Shown: piece by piece, positions 27,709 to 36,067 of the stretch
How the letters are laid out: the number at the start of each line of letters is the position of its first letter
Position numbering within the stretch: the first letter of the stretch is position 1
Source of the DNA: Azohydromonas sediminis
GTDB taxonomy: Bacteria; Pseudomonadota; Gammaproteobacteria; Burkholderiales; Burkholderiaceae_C
Assembly: GCF_003574675.1 (NCBI RefSeq)
Contig: NZ_QOAZ01000001.1
Location: 248,001-312,000 of the forward strand
DNA length: 64,000 nt
Direction: 5' to 3'
Program-made: the position numbers and the translations under genes
Notes under the pieces: model-generated
Told to the model about the DNA's origin: nothing
The model's database searches: none
The model's input: the letters and a program-made list of their open reading frames with translations, nothing else

Positions 27709-27805
27709 GCGGTTCTCCTCGACGGGCAGGCGCCGCTCGAGACGGCGCGCACGGTGCTCGGGCCGGCGGGTGCGCTGCGCGGCGGCGCGGTTGCCGGTTT
27801 CGTAA

Positions 27806-27819
27806 AATTATGCATAATT
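27806..27819. promoter_or_regulatory. AT-rich 14-bp palindrome, candidate GntR operator
   Basis: AATTATGCATAATT is a perfect palindrome in the 101-base gap between mcm and the divergent GntR/FCD gene. Its surroundings (27803-27826) are the most AT-rich stretch of the region, so it probably overlaps the promoters as well. FCD-type regulators bind such short palindromes next to their own gene. It covers the ATG at 27810, which argues that the regulator may start further downstream. Palindrome seen; operator role inferred. Confidence 0.65.
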
Positions 27820-28520
27820 ATGAATTCAACGCCAACGCCAATCTGACCTCACCCGCCGCCGTGTCCGCCGCCGACGCCTTGCCCACCGCGCGTCCCTTCG
27901 TGCGGCGCGCCTTGTACGAAGACGTGGCCGAGCGCCTGCGGCAGCAGATCTTCGCCCGCGAGCTGCCACCGGGCCGCTGGATCGACGAACAGAAGCTCGC
28001 CGCCGAGTACGGCATCAGCCGCACGCCGCTGCGCGAGGCGCTGAAAGTGCTCGCCGTCGAGGGCCTGGTGACGATGAAGCTCGGCCGCGGCGCGTACGTC
28101 ACGGAGATGAGCCGCGACGACGTCGCGCAGGTCTACCACGTGCTCGCGCTGCTCGAAAGCGACGCGGCGGCCGCCGTCGCGCGCGGCGCCGACGACGCGC
28201 AGCGCGCGCGCCTGCAGCAGCTGCACGAGCAGCTCGAGCACGACGTGCAGCAGCGCGACGCCTTCTTCGCCACCAACGAGCGCTGGCACCGCGCGCTGCT
28301 CGAGATCGCCGGCAACCGCTGGAGCCAGCAGGTGGTGGCCGATCTGCGCAAGGTCATGAAGCTCAGCCGCCACCACTCGCTGTTCAAGCAGGGCCGGCTG
28401 GCCGACTCGCTGGCCGAGCACCGCGCGATCATGGCGGCGATCGCGGCGCGCGACGCCGAGGCTGCCGCGCGGCTGATGCGGGCGCACTTCGACAGCGGCT
28501 TCGAGGCCGCGGCCGGCTGA
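27810..28520 (+). CDS. GntR family regulator, FCD (FadR-like) type
   Basis: Probably the local regulator of the methylmalonyl-CoA operon. The 236-residue frame has an N-terminal winged helix (LYEDVAERLRQQIFARELPP, then AAEYGISRTPLREALKVLAVEG) and an FCD effector domain (VYHVLALLESDAAAAVARG, FHRALLEIAGN-like WHRALLEIAGNRW, LAEHRAIMAAIAARDAEAA). FCD proteins bind organic acids or acyl-CoA derivatives, often with a metal held by Asp and His residues. The ATG at 27810 lies inside the palindrome and has no good SD; GTG 27861 is an alternative start that frees the palindrome as an operator. Confidence 0.88.
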   Translation: MHNYEFNANANLTSPAAVSAADALPTARPFVRRALYEDVAERLRQQIFARELPPGRWIDEQKLAAEYGISRTPLREALKVLAVEGLVTMKLGRGAYVTEMSRDDVAQVYHVLALLESDAAAAVARGADDAQRARLQQLHEQLEHDVQQRDAFFATNERWHRALLEIAGNRWSQQVVADLRKVMKLSRHHSLFKQGRLADSLAEHRAIMAAIAARDAEAAARLMRAHFDSGFEAAAG

Positions 28521-28546
28521 GGGCCGAGGGGGCGCCCGAAAAAGCA

Positions 28547-28571
28547 ATCGCCCCGCGCACGGCGGGGCGAT
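28547..28571 (-). terminator. Rho-independent terminator
   Basis: A perfect 10-bp stem, atcgccccgc (28547-28556) with gcggggcgat (28562-28571), loop of five. On the minus strand it is followed within three bases by TTTTT. It lies 22 bases after the stop of the small Cys-rich gene and so ends the leftward transcript. It can also separate that transcript from the converging GntR gene. Confidence 0.85.
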
Positions 28572-28593
28572 CGTCAGCGGGCGCGCGGCGCCG

Positions 28594-28827
28594 TCAGGAC
28601 TTCAGCTGCGCCTCGAGTTCCTTGCACGACGGCGCGCACACCGTCTGCGAGCGGCCGAGCAGCTTGCGCGTCTTCAGCATCGAGCGCGGACGGTGCTTGC
28701 CGCACAGGAAGCACGACATCGTGCCGGCACCGAACGCGCCGGCCACCGAAAACGGCGAGCCGGGCGCCTTGGACTTGTAGCGCAAGCCGTCGGGTTCCAC
28801 CAGGGTCTTGATCTCGTCTTTGGCCAT
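28594..28827 (-). CDS. Small Cys-rich protein, unknown function
   Basis: A 77-residue basic protein with no signal peptide or membrane helix. Its C-terminal half has two cysteine pairs, CFLCGKH and VCAPSCKE, spaced about 25 residues apart, the pattern of a small zinc-binding domain. The basic RPRSMLKTRKLLGRSQ between them could bind nucleic acid. The gene lies 109 bases after gltA, with an AT-rich stretch in between that may give it its own promoter, and a strong terminator follows. I recognise no named family. Codon use is that of its neighbours. Confidence 0.75.
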   Translation of the reverse strand: MAKDEIKTLVEPDGLRYKSKAPGSPFSVAGAFGAGTMSCFLCGKHRPRSMLKTRKLLGRSQTVCAPSCKELEAQLKS

Positions 28828-28881
28828 TCGTTGCTCCGAGAGCGGCAGGGATACGAACCTGCGTCAGCCGTAAGGATACTG

Positions 28882-28913
28882 TATATACCCTCAGCTTGCT
28901 GGCACGGGGTCAA
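28882..28913 (-). promoter_or_regulatory. Possible promoter of the small Cys-rich gene
   Basis: On the minus strand TTGACC (28913 to 28908) is followed after 20 bases by TATATA (28887 to 28882) and then CAGTATCC. The boxes are good but the spacing is longer than the usual 16-18. It is the only AT-rich stretch in the 109 bases between gltA and the small gene. Confidence 0.35.
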
Positions 28914-28936
28914 TCGGGGGCCGACCGGCGGGCGGC

Positions 28937-30250
28937 TCAGCCGCGCTCGGCAATCGGCTTGACCTGGCGCGGCGCCGAGCCGACGAACAGCTGGCGCGGA
29001 CGGCCGATCTTGTACTCGGGGTCGCCGATCATCTCGTTGAGCTGGGCGATCCAGCCCACGGTGCGCGCGAGCGCGAAGATCGCCGTGAACAGGCTCACCG
29101 GGATGCCGATCGCGCGCTGCACGATGCCCGAATAGAAGTCGACGTTCGGGTACAGCTTGCGTGCGACGAAGTACTCGTCCTCGAGCGCGATCTTCTCGAG
29201 CGCCATCGCCAGCTTGAACAGCGGGTCGTTCTCGAGCCCGAGCTCGCCGAGCACCTCGTGGCAGGTCTCGCGCATCAGCTTGGCGCGCGGGTCGTAGTTC
29301 TTGTAGACGCGGTGGCCGAAGCCCATCAGCCGCACGCTCGAGTTCTTGTCCTTGACCTGCTTGATGAACTCGCCGATCTTCTCGACGCCACCGTTGCGCT
29401 GGATGTCCTCGAGCATGTTCAGCGCCGCCTCGTTGGCGCCGCCGTGCGCCGGGCCCCACAGGCAAGCCACGCCCGCGGCGATGGCCGCGAACGGGTTGGT
29501 GCCCGAGCTGCCGCACAGGCGCACGGTCGACGTGCTGGCGTTCTGCTCGTGGTCGGCGTGCAGGATGAAGATGCGGTCGAGGGCGCGCACGAGCACGTCG
29601 TTGGGTTCGTACTCCTCGCACGGCGTCGCGAACATCATGCGCATGAAGTTCGCGGTGTAGCTCAGCGAGTTCTTCGGGTAGATGTACGGCTGGCCGATCG
29701 AGTACTTGTAGGCCATCGCCACCAGCGTCGGCATCTTCGCGATCAGGCGGTGCGCGGCGATCTCGCGGTGCTTCGGGTTGTGGACGTCGGTGCTGTCGTG
29801 ATAGAAGGCCGACATCGCGCCGACCAGGCCGGTCATCACCGCCATCGGGTGCGCGTCGCGGCGGAAGCCGCGCAGGAAGAACTGCATCTGCTCGTTGACC
29901 ATCGTGTGGTTGGTGATGGTCTTCGAGAACTTCGCGCGCTGCTCGACGGTGGGCAGCTCGCCGTACAGCAGCAGGTAGCACACCTCGAGGAAGTCGCACT
30001 GCGTGGCGAGCTGCTCGATCGGGTAGCCGCGGTACAGCAGCTCGCCCTTGTCGCCGTCGATGTAGGTGATGGCCGACTGGCAGGACGCGGTCGACAGGAA
30101 ACCCGGGTCGTAGGTGAACTTGCCCGTCTGCGCGTACAGCTTGCGGATGTCGATCACGTCGGGGCCGATCGTGCCCTTGTAGATCGGCAGCTCCATGCTC
30201 GGGCTGCCGTCGGAGAACGACAGGGTGGCTTTCACGTCGGAGGGCGTCAT
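28937..30250 (-). CDS. gltA: Citrate synthase
   Basis: Condenses oxaloacetate and acetyl-CoA at the entry of the TCA cycle. The 437-residue protein is of the hexameric Gram-negative type. It has [14 protein letters not shown], the catalytic-His segment [30 protein letters not shown] with a second active-site His, and [14 protein letters not shown]. It ends the sdhCDAB-sdhE-gltA run, 15 bases after sdhE, so it is very likely co-transcribed with succinate dehydrogenase. Confidence 0.97.
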   Translation of the reverse strand: MTPSDVKATLSFSDGSPSMELPIYKGTIGPDVIDIRKLYAQTGKFTYDPGFLSTASCQSAITYIDGDKGELLYRGYPIEQLATQCDFLEVCYLLLYGELPTVEQRAKFSKTITNHTMVNEQMQFFLRGFRRDAHPMAVMTGLVGAMSAFYHDSTDVHNPKHREIAAHRLIAKMPTLVAMAYKYSIGQPYIYPKNSLSYTANFMRMMFATPCEEYEPNDVLVRALDRIFILHADHEQNASTSTVRLCGSSGTNPFAAIAAGVACLWGPAHGGANEAALNMLEDIQRNGGVEKIGEFIKQVKDKNSSVRLMGFGHRVYKNYDPRAKLMRETCHEVLGELGLENDPLFKLAMALEKIALEDEYFVARKLYPNVDFYSGIVQRAIGIPVSLFTAIFALARTVGWIAQLNEMIGDPEYKIGRPRQLFVGSAPRQVKPIAERG

Positions 30251-30265
30251 CGCAAATTCCTTTCG

Positions 30266-30544
30266 TCAGTCGTCGGTCGGGCGCGGGCGCCGCATCAGCG
30301 CCAGCACCTCGTGCACTTCGGGCCGGTCGAGCTCACCGTGCGGCTCGGTGCGCGCGAGCAGCAGGTCGAGCAGGTCGTTGTCCGGCAGGTCCATCAGCGC
30401 GGCGAGCCCCGCGGCCTGCCTTGTCGTGATGGTCTCCTCGTGCTCGCGGAAGAAGCGCTCGACGAACAGGTCGTTCTCGAGCAGACCGCGGCGGCAGCGC
30501 CACTTCAGGCGGCCGAGTTCGCGGGCGTCGAGCAAGGCGTCCAT
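30266..30544 (-). CDS. sdhE: FAD assembly factor SdhE
   Basis: A small cytoplasmic protein (92 residues) of the SdhE/DUF339 family that promotes covalent attachment of FAD to SdhA. The family motif RGxxE is seen as RRGLLEND, with LKWRCRRG just before it and the helical HEETITTRQAAGLAALMDLPDNDLLDLL after. Its place between sdhB and gltA, 12 and 15 bases away, agrees with the role. Confidence 0.93.
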   Translation of the reverse strand: MDALLDARELGRLKWRCRRGLLENDLFVERFFREHEETITTRQAAGLAALMDLPDNDLLDLLLARTEPHGELDRPEVHEVLALMRRPRPTDD

Positions 30545-30556
30545 CGTCGCGCCGTG

Positions 30557-31261
30557 TCAGACGGCCCGGCGGACCATCAGCTCCTTGATCTTGCCGATCG
30601 CCTTCGTCGGGTTGAGGCCCTTCGGGCAGACGTCGACGCAGTTCATGATCGTGTGGCAGCGGAACAGCCGGTACGGGTCCTCGAGGTTGTCGAGCCGCTC
30701 GGCGGTGGCCTGGTCGCGGCTGTCGGCGATGAAGCGGTAGGCCTGCAGCAGCCCGGCCGGGCCGACGAACTTGTCGGGGTTCCACCAGAAGCTCGGGCAG
30801 CTCGTGCTGCAGCTCGCGCACAGGATGCACTCGTACAGGCCGTTGAGCTCCTCGCGCTCCTCGGGCGACTGCAGCCGCTCCTTCTCGGGCGGCGGCGTGT
30901 CGTTGACGAGGTACGGCTTGATCGAGTGGTACTGCTTGAAGAACTGCGTCATGTCGACGATCAGATCGCGGATCACGGGCAGCCCGGGCAGCGGCTTGAG
31001 GACGATGGTGTCGGGCAGCGTGCGCAGGTTGGTCAGGCACGCCAGGCCGTTCTTGCCGTTGATGTTCATCGCGTCGGACCCGCACACGCCCTCGCGGCAC
31101 GAGCGGCGGAAGCTCAGCGTCGGGTCGATCGACTTGAGCTTCATCAGCGCGTCGAGCAGCATGCGCTCGCTGCCATCGAGTTCGACCTGCAGCGTCTGCA
31201 TGTACGGCTTGGCGTCCTTGTCGGGGTCGTAGCGGTAGATCTGGAACGTGCGCTGGGCCAT
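30557..31261 (-). CDS. sdhB: Succinate dehydrogenase iron-sulfur subunit
   Basis: Carries electrons from the SdhA flavin to quinone. The 234-residue protein has ligands of three clusters: a [2Fe-2S] set in SCREGVCGSDAMN and GLAC, then CILCASCSTSCPSFWW and CHTIMNCVDVCPKGLNP for the [4Fe-4S] and [3Fe-4S] clusters. Length and order match complex II. It lies 22 bases after sdhA. Confidence 0.97.
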   Translation of the reverse strand: MAQRTFQIYRYDPDKDAKPYMQTLQVELDGSERMLLDALMKLKSIDPTLSFRRSCREGVCGSDAMNINGKNGLACLTNLRTLPDTIVLKPLPGLPVIRDLIVDMTQFFKQYHSIKPYLVNDTPPPEKERLQSPEEREELNGLYECILCASCSTSCPSFWWNPDKFVGPAGLLQAYRFIADSRDQATAERLDNLEDPYRLFRCHTIMNCVDVCPKGLNPTKAIGKIKELMVRRAV

Positions 31262-31283
31262 GACTTCGATTCCTTGCGCGGGG

Positions 31284-33092
31284 TCAGAACGTGCGGACCT
31301 TCGGCGGCACCGACTCGACGGTCAGCGGCTTGAGCTGCACCGGCTTGTACTCGAGGCGGTTGCCCTCGGCGTACCACAGCGTGTGCTTCAGCCACTCGCG
31401 GTCGTTGCGGCCGAGCGGGCAGTCGGGGTCGTCGGCGCCGCGCTCGTAGTCCTTGACGGTGTGCGCGCCGCGGCACTCCTTGCGCGCGGCGGCCGACACC
31501 ATCGTCGCTTGCGCGGCTTCGATCAGGTTCTCGACTTCGAGCGCCTCGACGCGCGCCGTGTTGAAGACCTTGCTCTTGTCCTTGAGCGTGATCGCCTTGA
31601 CGCGCTCGCGCAGCGCCGCGACCTTGACCACGCCTTCGTCCATGCTCGCCTGCGTGCGGAACACGCCGGCGTGCTGCTGCATCGTCTTGCGGATGTCGTT
31701 GGCCACGTCCTGCGCGTACTCGCCGCTCGTGCTCGCGTCGAGCCGCGCGAGCCGCTCGAGCGTGCGGTCGACCGCGTCCTTCGGCAGCGGCTTGTGCGCC
31801 TTGTCGGCGCGCTTGAAGCTGTCGACGATGTGGTTGCCGGCCGCGCGGCCGAACACCAGCAGGTCGAGCAGCGAGTTGGTGCCCAGGCGGTTGGCGCCGT
31901 GCACGCTGACGCACGAGCATTCACCCACCGCGTACAGGCCGCCCACCACCGCGTTCGGGTCGCCGCCCCGGGGCACGACGACCTGACCGTGGATGTTGGT
32001 CGGGATGCCGCCCATCTGGTAGTGGATCGTCGGCACCACCGGGATCGGCTCCTTCGTGATGTCGACGTTGGCGAAGTTGTGCCCGATCTCGTAGACGCTG
32101 GGCAGCCGCTTCATGATCGTCTCGGCACCCAGGTGCGTCATGTCGAGGTGGATGTAGTCCTTGTTCGGACCGCAGCCGCGCCCTTCCTTGATCTCCTGGT
32201 CCATGCAGCGGCTGACGAAGTCGCGCGGTGCGAGGTCCTTCAGCGTCGGCGCGTAGCGCTCCATGAAGCGCTCGCCGTTGGCGTTGCGCAGGATCGCGCC
32301 CTCGCCGCGGCAGCCCTCGGTCAGCAGCACGCCGGCGCCGGCCACCCCGGTGGGGTGGAACTGCCAGAACTCCATGTCCTCGAGCGGGATGCCCGCGCGC
32401 GCGGCCATGCCCAGCCCGTCACCGGTGTTGATGAAGGCGTTGGTGCTCGCCGCGTAGATGCGCCCGGCGCCGCCGGTGGCCAGCAGCGTGACCTTGGCCT
32501 CGAGCACGTAGACCTCGCCGGTCTCCATCTCGAGCGCGGTGACGCCGAGCACGTCGCCGTCGGCGTCGCGGATCAGGTCGAGCGCCATCCACTCGACGAA
32601 GAACGTCGTGCGCGCGCGCACGTTGCGCTGGTACAGCGTGTGCAGCATCGCGTGGCCGGTGCGGTCGGCCGCAGCGCAGGCGCGCTGCACCGGCTTCTCT
32701 CCGTAGTTGGCGGTGTGGCCGCCGAACGGGCGCTGGTAGATCGTGCCGTCGGGGTTGCGGTCGAACGGCATGCCGAAGTGCTCGAGCTCGTAGACGACCT
32801 TCGGCGCCTCGCGGCACATGAACTCGATCGCGTCCTGGTCGCCGAGCCAGTCGCTGCCCTTGACGGTGTCGTAGAAGTGGTAGTGCCAGTTGTCCTCGCT
32901 CATGTTGCCGAGCGAGGCGCCGATGCCGCCCTGCGCCGCCACCGTGTGCGAGCGCGTCGGGAACACCTTGGACAGCACCGCGACGTTGAGGCCGGCCTCG
33001 GCCAGCTGCAGCGACGCGCGCATGCCCGAGCCACCGGCGCCGACGATCACGACGTCGAACTTGCGGCGCGGAAGAGACGTTCCGATGTGCAT
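31284..33092 (-). CDS. sdhA: Succinate dehydrogenase flavoprotein subunit
   Basis: Oxidises succinate to fumarate on the cytoplasmic face of complex II. The 602-residue protein has the FAD fold VVIVGAGGSGMRASLQLAE, the flavinylated His at residue 49 in RSHTVAAQGGIGA, the substrate-site FHPTG and the later HGANRLGTNSLLDLLVFGRA. The start ATG shares one base with the sdhD stop (TAATG). Confidence 0.97.
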   Translation of the reverse strand: MHIGTSLPRRKFDVVIVGAGGSGMRASLQLAEAGLNVAVLSKVFPTRSHTVAAQGGIGASLGNMSEDNWHYHFYDTVKGSDWLGDQDAIEFMCREAPKVVYELEHFGMPFDRNPDGTIYQRPFGGHTANYGEKPVQRACAAADRTGHAMLHTLYQRNVRARTTFFVEWMALDLIRDADGDVLGVTALEMETGEVYVLEAKVTLLATGGAGRIYAASTNAFINTGDGLGMAARAGIPLEDMEFWQFHPTGVAGAGVLLTEGCRGEGAILRNANGERFMERYAPTLKDLAPRDFVSRCMDQEIKEGRGCGPNKDYIHLDMTHLGAETIMKRLPSVYEIGHNFANVDITKEPIPVVPTIHYQMGGIPTNIHGQVVVPRGGDPNAVVGGLYAVGECSCVSVHGANRLGTNSLLDLLVFGRAAGNHIVDSFKRADKAHKPLPKDAVDRTLERLARLDASTSGEYAQDVANDIRKTMQQHAGVFRTQASMDEGVVKVAALRERVKAITLKDKSKVFNTARVEALEVENLIEAAQATMVSAAARKECRGAHTVKDYERGADDPDCPLGRNDREWLKHTLWYAEGNRLEYKPVQLKPLTVESVPPKVRTF

Positions 33093-33454
33093 TACAGCCT
33101 CCACAGCACTTGAACGGCCCACCCGGCGCAGCCGAGCAGCCACACGAGGGTCAGCACCTGCAGCACGAGCCGCACGCCCACGGGCTTGACGTAGTCCATC
33201 CAGATGTCGCGCACGCCCACCCACACGTGGTACAGCAGCGCGATGACGACGACGAAGGTCAGCAGCTTCATCCACTGGGCGGCGAAGATGCCGCTCCAGC
33301 GGTCGTAGTTCAGCTCGCCGGGCAGCAGCAGTTGCACCAGCAGGACGAGCGTGAACAGCGCCATCAGCGCCGCCGTGACGCGCTGGCTGAGCCAGTCGCG
33401 CAGCCCGTAGTGCGCGCCGACGACGAGGCGCTTCGATCCGTAGTTGACAGCCAT
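33092..33454 (-). CDS. sdhD: Succinate dehydrogenase membrane anchor subunit
   Basis: One of the two cytochrome b556 anchor subunits. The 120-residue protein has three hydrophobic helices; the second contains YHVWVGVRDIWMDYVKP, whose His corresponds to the heme ligand region of E. coli SdhD and whose DY pair lies near the quinone site. It lies 10 bases after sdhC and shares one base with sdhA. Confidence 0.94.
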   Translation of the reverse strand: MAVNYGSKRLVVGAHYGLRDWLSQRVTAALMALFTLVLLVQLLLPGELNYDRWSGIFAAQWMKLLTFVVVIALLYHVWVGVRDIWMDYVKPVGVRLVLQVLTLVWLLGCAGWAVQVLWRL

Positions 33455-33464
33455 CGCAGTGACC

Positions 33465-33902
33465 TCAGTAGATGCCGAACAGCTTGGCGCCCAGCAGCAG
33501 CGTCAGCACGATGCTCGCCGCGAGCGTGAACAGCGCCGAGCTGTGCCCCTGCGCCTTGCTGACACTGTGCGTCATGTCCATCCACAGGTGACGCACGCCG
33601 GCGATGAAGTGGTGCAGGTAGGCCCAGATCAGCGCCAGCACGACGAGCTTCAGGAACCAGCCCGCGAACGGCCCGATCCCGGCGACGAACGCGCTCGTGA
33701 ACGCGTCGTACGACGCCTGCGACGAGACGCTGGCGTCGAACATCCAGATCACGAAGGGCAGCAGCACGAACATCAGCGCGCCGCTGATGCGGTGCAGGAT
33801 CGACACGATGCCGGCGGGCGGCAGCCGGTATTTGACGATCTGCGTGACGTGGATGTTGCGGTAGACCGGCCGCGCGCGAGAAGACGGGGAAGGTGAAGCC
33901 AT
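33465..33902 (-). CDS. sdhC: Succinate dehydrogenase cytochrome b556 subunit
   Basis: The other membrane anchor of complex II (145 residues, three helices). SILHRISGALMF holds the conserved His/Arg/Ser region of heme and quinone binding, and HHFIAGVRHLWMD follows the second helix. It is the first sdh gene; upstream on the same strand is a GntR/UTRA regulator, 135 bases away. The AT-richer patch near 33963-33985 is where I would expect its promoter, but no clean boxes are seen. Confidence 0.94.
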   Translation of the reverse strand: MASPSPSSRARPVYRNIHVTQIVKYRLPPAGIVSILHRISGALMFVLLPFVIWMFDASVSSQASYDAFTSAFVAGIGPFAGWFLKLVVLALIWAYLHHFIAGVRHLWMDMTHSVSKAQGHSSALFTLAASIVLTLLLGAKLFGIY

Positions 33903-34037
33903 GTCGGTTCGTCCTGGTGCGCCGCGCGGCGCCCCGCCTGAGGCGGCGTTCGCGTCGCGCGAAACCTTCGAAGTTTATTGCAATGCAGCAGCGTACGAGA
34001 GCGGCCCGACGCGGGCCTGACAAGGGCGCCGCGTTCT

Positions 34038-34790
34038 TCAGCTCAGCTCGTTGCGGTAGTGGTGGTTCGTCGTGTCGTACAGGCCGCGGCGCAGCTCGAC
34101 GCGCCGGTCGCCGTAGGTGAATGCGATGCGCTCGACGCTCAGCAGCGGCGCGCCCGGCGCGCACCCGAGCAGGGCCGCCGCGGTGTCGTCGGCCGCCACC
34201 GCGCGGATCTTCTCCTCGGCGCGCACCATGTGCACGCCGAACTCGCTTTCGAACAGCCGGTACAGCGGGCCGCGCCACTCGGCCAGCCGCTCGGCGCTCA
34301 GCCCCTTGAACAGTGCGCCGGGCAGCCACAGGTCGTCGAGCACGACGGGGCGGCCGCGAAACGACAGCAGCCGGCGGATCTGCACGACGGCGTCGCCACT
34401 GCGAAGGTCCAGCGCGCGGGCGACCTCCGCCGGCGCACGCAGCCGCCGGCAGTCGAGGAAGCGGCGCTCGAGGCGCTCGGCGCTGCCGTCGTCGGGCACC
34501 AGGCGCAGGAAGCGGTACTGCACCTGCGCCTCGGCGTGGGTGGCGACGAAGGTGCCCTTGCCCTGGCGGCGCACGAGCAGGTTCTCGGTGGCGAGTTCGT
34601 CGATCGCCTTGCGCACCGTGCCCTGGCTGACCTTGAAGCGCTGGGCGAGTTCGGTCTCGCTCGGAATCACCTCGCCGGGCTTCCAGTCGCCGGCCTGCAG
34701 CGACTGCGTGATCAGCGCCTTGATCTGCTGGTACAGCGGGCTGAACGCGGGCGTGGCACCGGCGGGGTCGGCGGTGTTCGGCACGGGCAT
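34038..34790 (-). CDS. GntR family regulator, UTRA (HutC-like) type
   Basis: Probably controls the adjacent sdh-gltA and/or mdh genes. The 250-residue protein has a winged helix ([20 protein letters not shown], then [20 protein letters not shown], followed by [14 protein letters not shown]) and a C-terminal UTRA ligand domain ([19 protein letters not shown] through [16 protein letters not shown]). Start ATG 34790 puts the domain 20 residues in, as usual. It lies upstream of sdhC on the same strand and divergent from mdh, with a perfect palindrome between. The effector is unknown; a TCA or related organic acid is the natural guess. Confidence 0.88.
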   Translation of the reverse strand: MPVPNTADPAGATPAFSPLYQQIKALITQSLQAGDWKPGEVIPSETELAQRFKVSQGTVRKAIDELATENLLVRRQGKGTFVATHAEAQVQYRFLRLVPDDGSAERLERRFLDCRRLRAPAEVARALDLRSGDAVVQIRRLLSFRGRPVVLDDLWLPGALFKGLSAERLAEWRGPLYRLFESEFGVHMVRAEEKIRAVAADDTAAALLGCAPGAPLLSVERIAFTYGDRRVELRRGLYDTTNHHYRNELS

Positions 34791-34837
34791 GCCCGCATTG
34801 CACCACAAGCGCGCCCGCGCGTCCACGTGGTCCGATC

Positions 34838-34849
34838 TCTTATATAAGA
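34838..34849. promoter_or_regulatory. 12-bp palindrome, candidate GntR operator
   Basis: TCTTATATAAGA is a perfect palindrome in the 193-base gap between the GntR/UTRA gene and mdh. On the minus strand TTGTC directly precedes it. It is AT-rich in a GC-rich setting, so it probably covers a promoter as well as serving as an operator. A copy of the same core before sdhC is not seen; the 135 bases there have only a short attgcaat palindrome. Confidence 0.65.
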
Positions 34850-34983
34850 CAACAGATAGCGTCATTGGCCGCGCGCGGCGCTCGGCTGTAAGCCGCCGTG
34901 TAAGGCGGATGGGCCTACACTGCGCGCCTCGGCGACGGCCTCGCCCGGCGCCCCTGCGTCCACCCTCTTCCGGAGCCTCCACC

Positions 34984-35970
34984 ATGAGCAAGAAGCCCGT
35001 TCGAGTCGCCGTCACCGGCGCCGCTGGCCAAATCGGTTACGCCCTGCTGTTTCGCATCGCCGCGGGCGAGATGCTCGGCAAGGACCAGCCGGTGATCCTG
35101 CAGCTGCTCGAGATCCCCGACGAGAAGGCGCAAAAAGCGCTCAAGGGGGTGATGATGGAGCTTGAGGACTGCGCCTTCCCGCTGCTCGCCGGCATGGAAG
35201 CGCACAGCGACGCGACCAAGGCATTCAAGGACACCGACTACGCGCTGCTCGTCGGCGCGCGCCCGCGCGGACCGGGCATGGAGCGCGCCGACCTGCTCGC
35301 GGCCAACGCACAGATCTTCACCGCGCAGGGCAAGGCGCTCAACGCCAGCGCGAGCCGCCACGTCAAGGTGCTCGTCGTGGGCAACCCGGCCAACACCAAT
35401 GCGTACATCGCGATGAAGTCGGCGCCCGACCTCGACCGCCGCAACTTCACTGCGATGCTGCGCCTCGACCACAACCGCGCGCTCTCGCAGATCGCCGCCA
35501 AGACCGGCAAGCCGGTGTCCAGCATCCGCAAGCTGTGCGTGTGGGGCAACCACAGCCCGACGATGTATGCCGATTACCGCTTCGCAACGATCGACGGTGC
35601 CTCCGTCAAGGAGATGATCAACGACCCCGTCTGGAACAAGGACGTGTTCCTGCCCACCGTCGGCAAGCGCGGCGCGGCGATCATCGAGGCGCGCGGGCTG
35701 TCGTCGGCCGCGTCGGCCGCCAACGCGGCGATCGACCACATGCGCGACTGGGCGCTGGGCACGAACGGCGAATGGGTCACGATGGGCGTGCCGAGCAACG
35801 GCGAGTACGGCATCCCGAAGGACGTGGTGTTCGGCTACCCCGTGACCTGCGCCGGCGGCGACTACCGCATCGTCGAGGGCCTGCCGATCGACGAGTTCAG
35901 CCAAGGCTGCATCGACAAGACGCTGGCCGAGCTGCTGTCGGAACAGGACGGCGTCAGGCACCTGCTCTGA
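34984..35970 (+). CDS. mdh: Malate dehydrogenase
   Basis: NAD-dependent oxidation of malate to oxaloacetate. The 328-residue protein has the cofactor fold [19 protein letters not shown], the active-site loop [29 protein letters not shown], catalytic [13 protein letters not shown] and [12 protein letters not shown]. This is the long form related to cytosolic/chloroplast MDH that is common in betaproteobacteria. GGAGCC lies ahead of the ATG. It is divergent from the GntR-sdh-gltA block and followed by a CitE-like gene. Confidence 0.96.
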   Translation: MSKKPVRVAVTGAAGQIGYALLFRIAAGEMLGKDQPVILQLLEIPDEKAQKALKGVMMELEDCAFPLLAGMEAHSDATKAFKDTDYALLVGARPRGPGMERADLLAANAQIFTAQGKALNASASRHVKVLVVGNPANTNAYIAMKSAPDLDRRNFTAMLRLDHNRALSQIAAKTGKPVSSIRKLCVWGNHSPTMYADYRFATIDGASVKEMINDPVWNKDVFLPTVGKRGAAIIEARGLSSAASAANAAIDHMRDWALGTNGEWVTMGVPSNGEYGIPKDVVFGYPVTCAGGDYRIVEGLPIDEFSQGCIDKTLAELLSEQDGVRHLL

Positions 35971-36067
35971 CCGCGGCACCCCCGCTCCCGGCCCGCGGCC
36001 GGCAGGTGCGCAGCCTGCCGGCCGCCTTGCTTCGCCCCCCACCCCGCGCCACAGGACACGCCCGCCG

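Noticed and set aside
33903-34037. A second copy of the TCTTATATAAGA palindrome before sdhC
   Set aside because: Not present; only attgcaat (33977-33984) is symmetric there, which is too short to claim.
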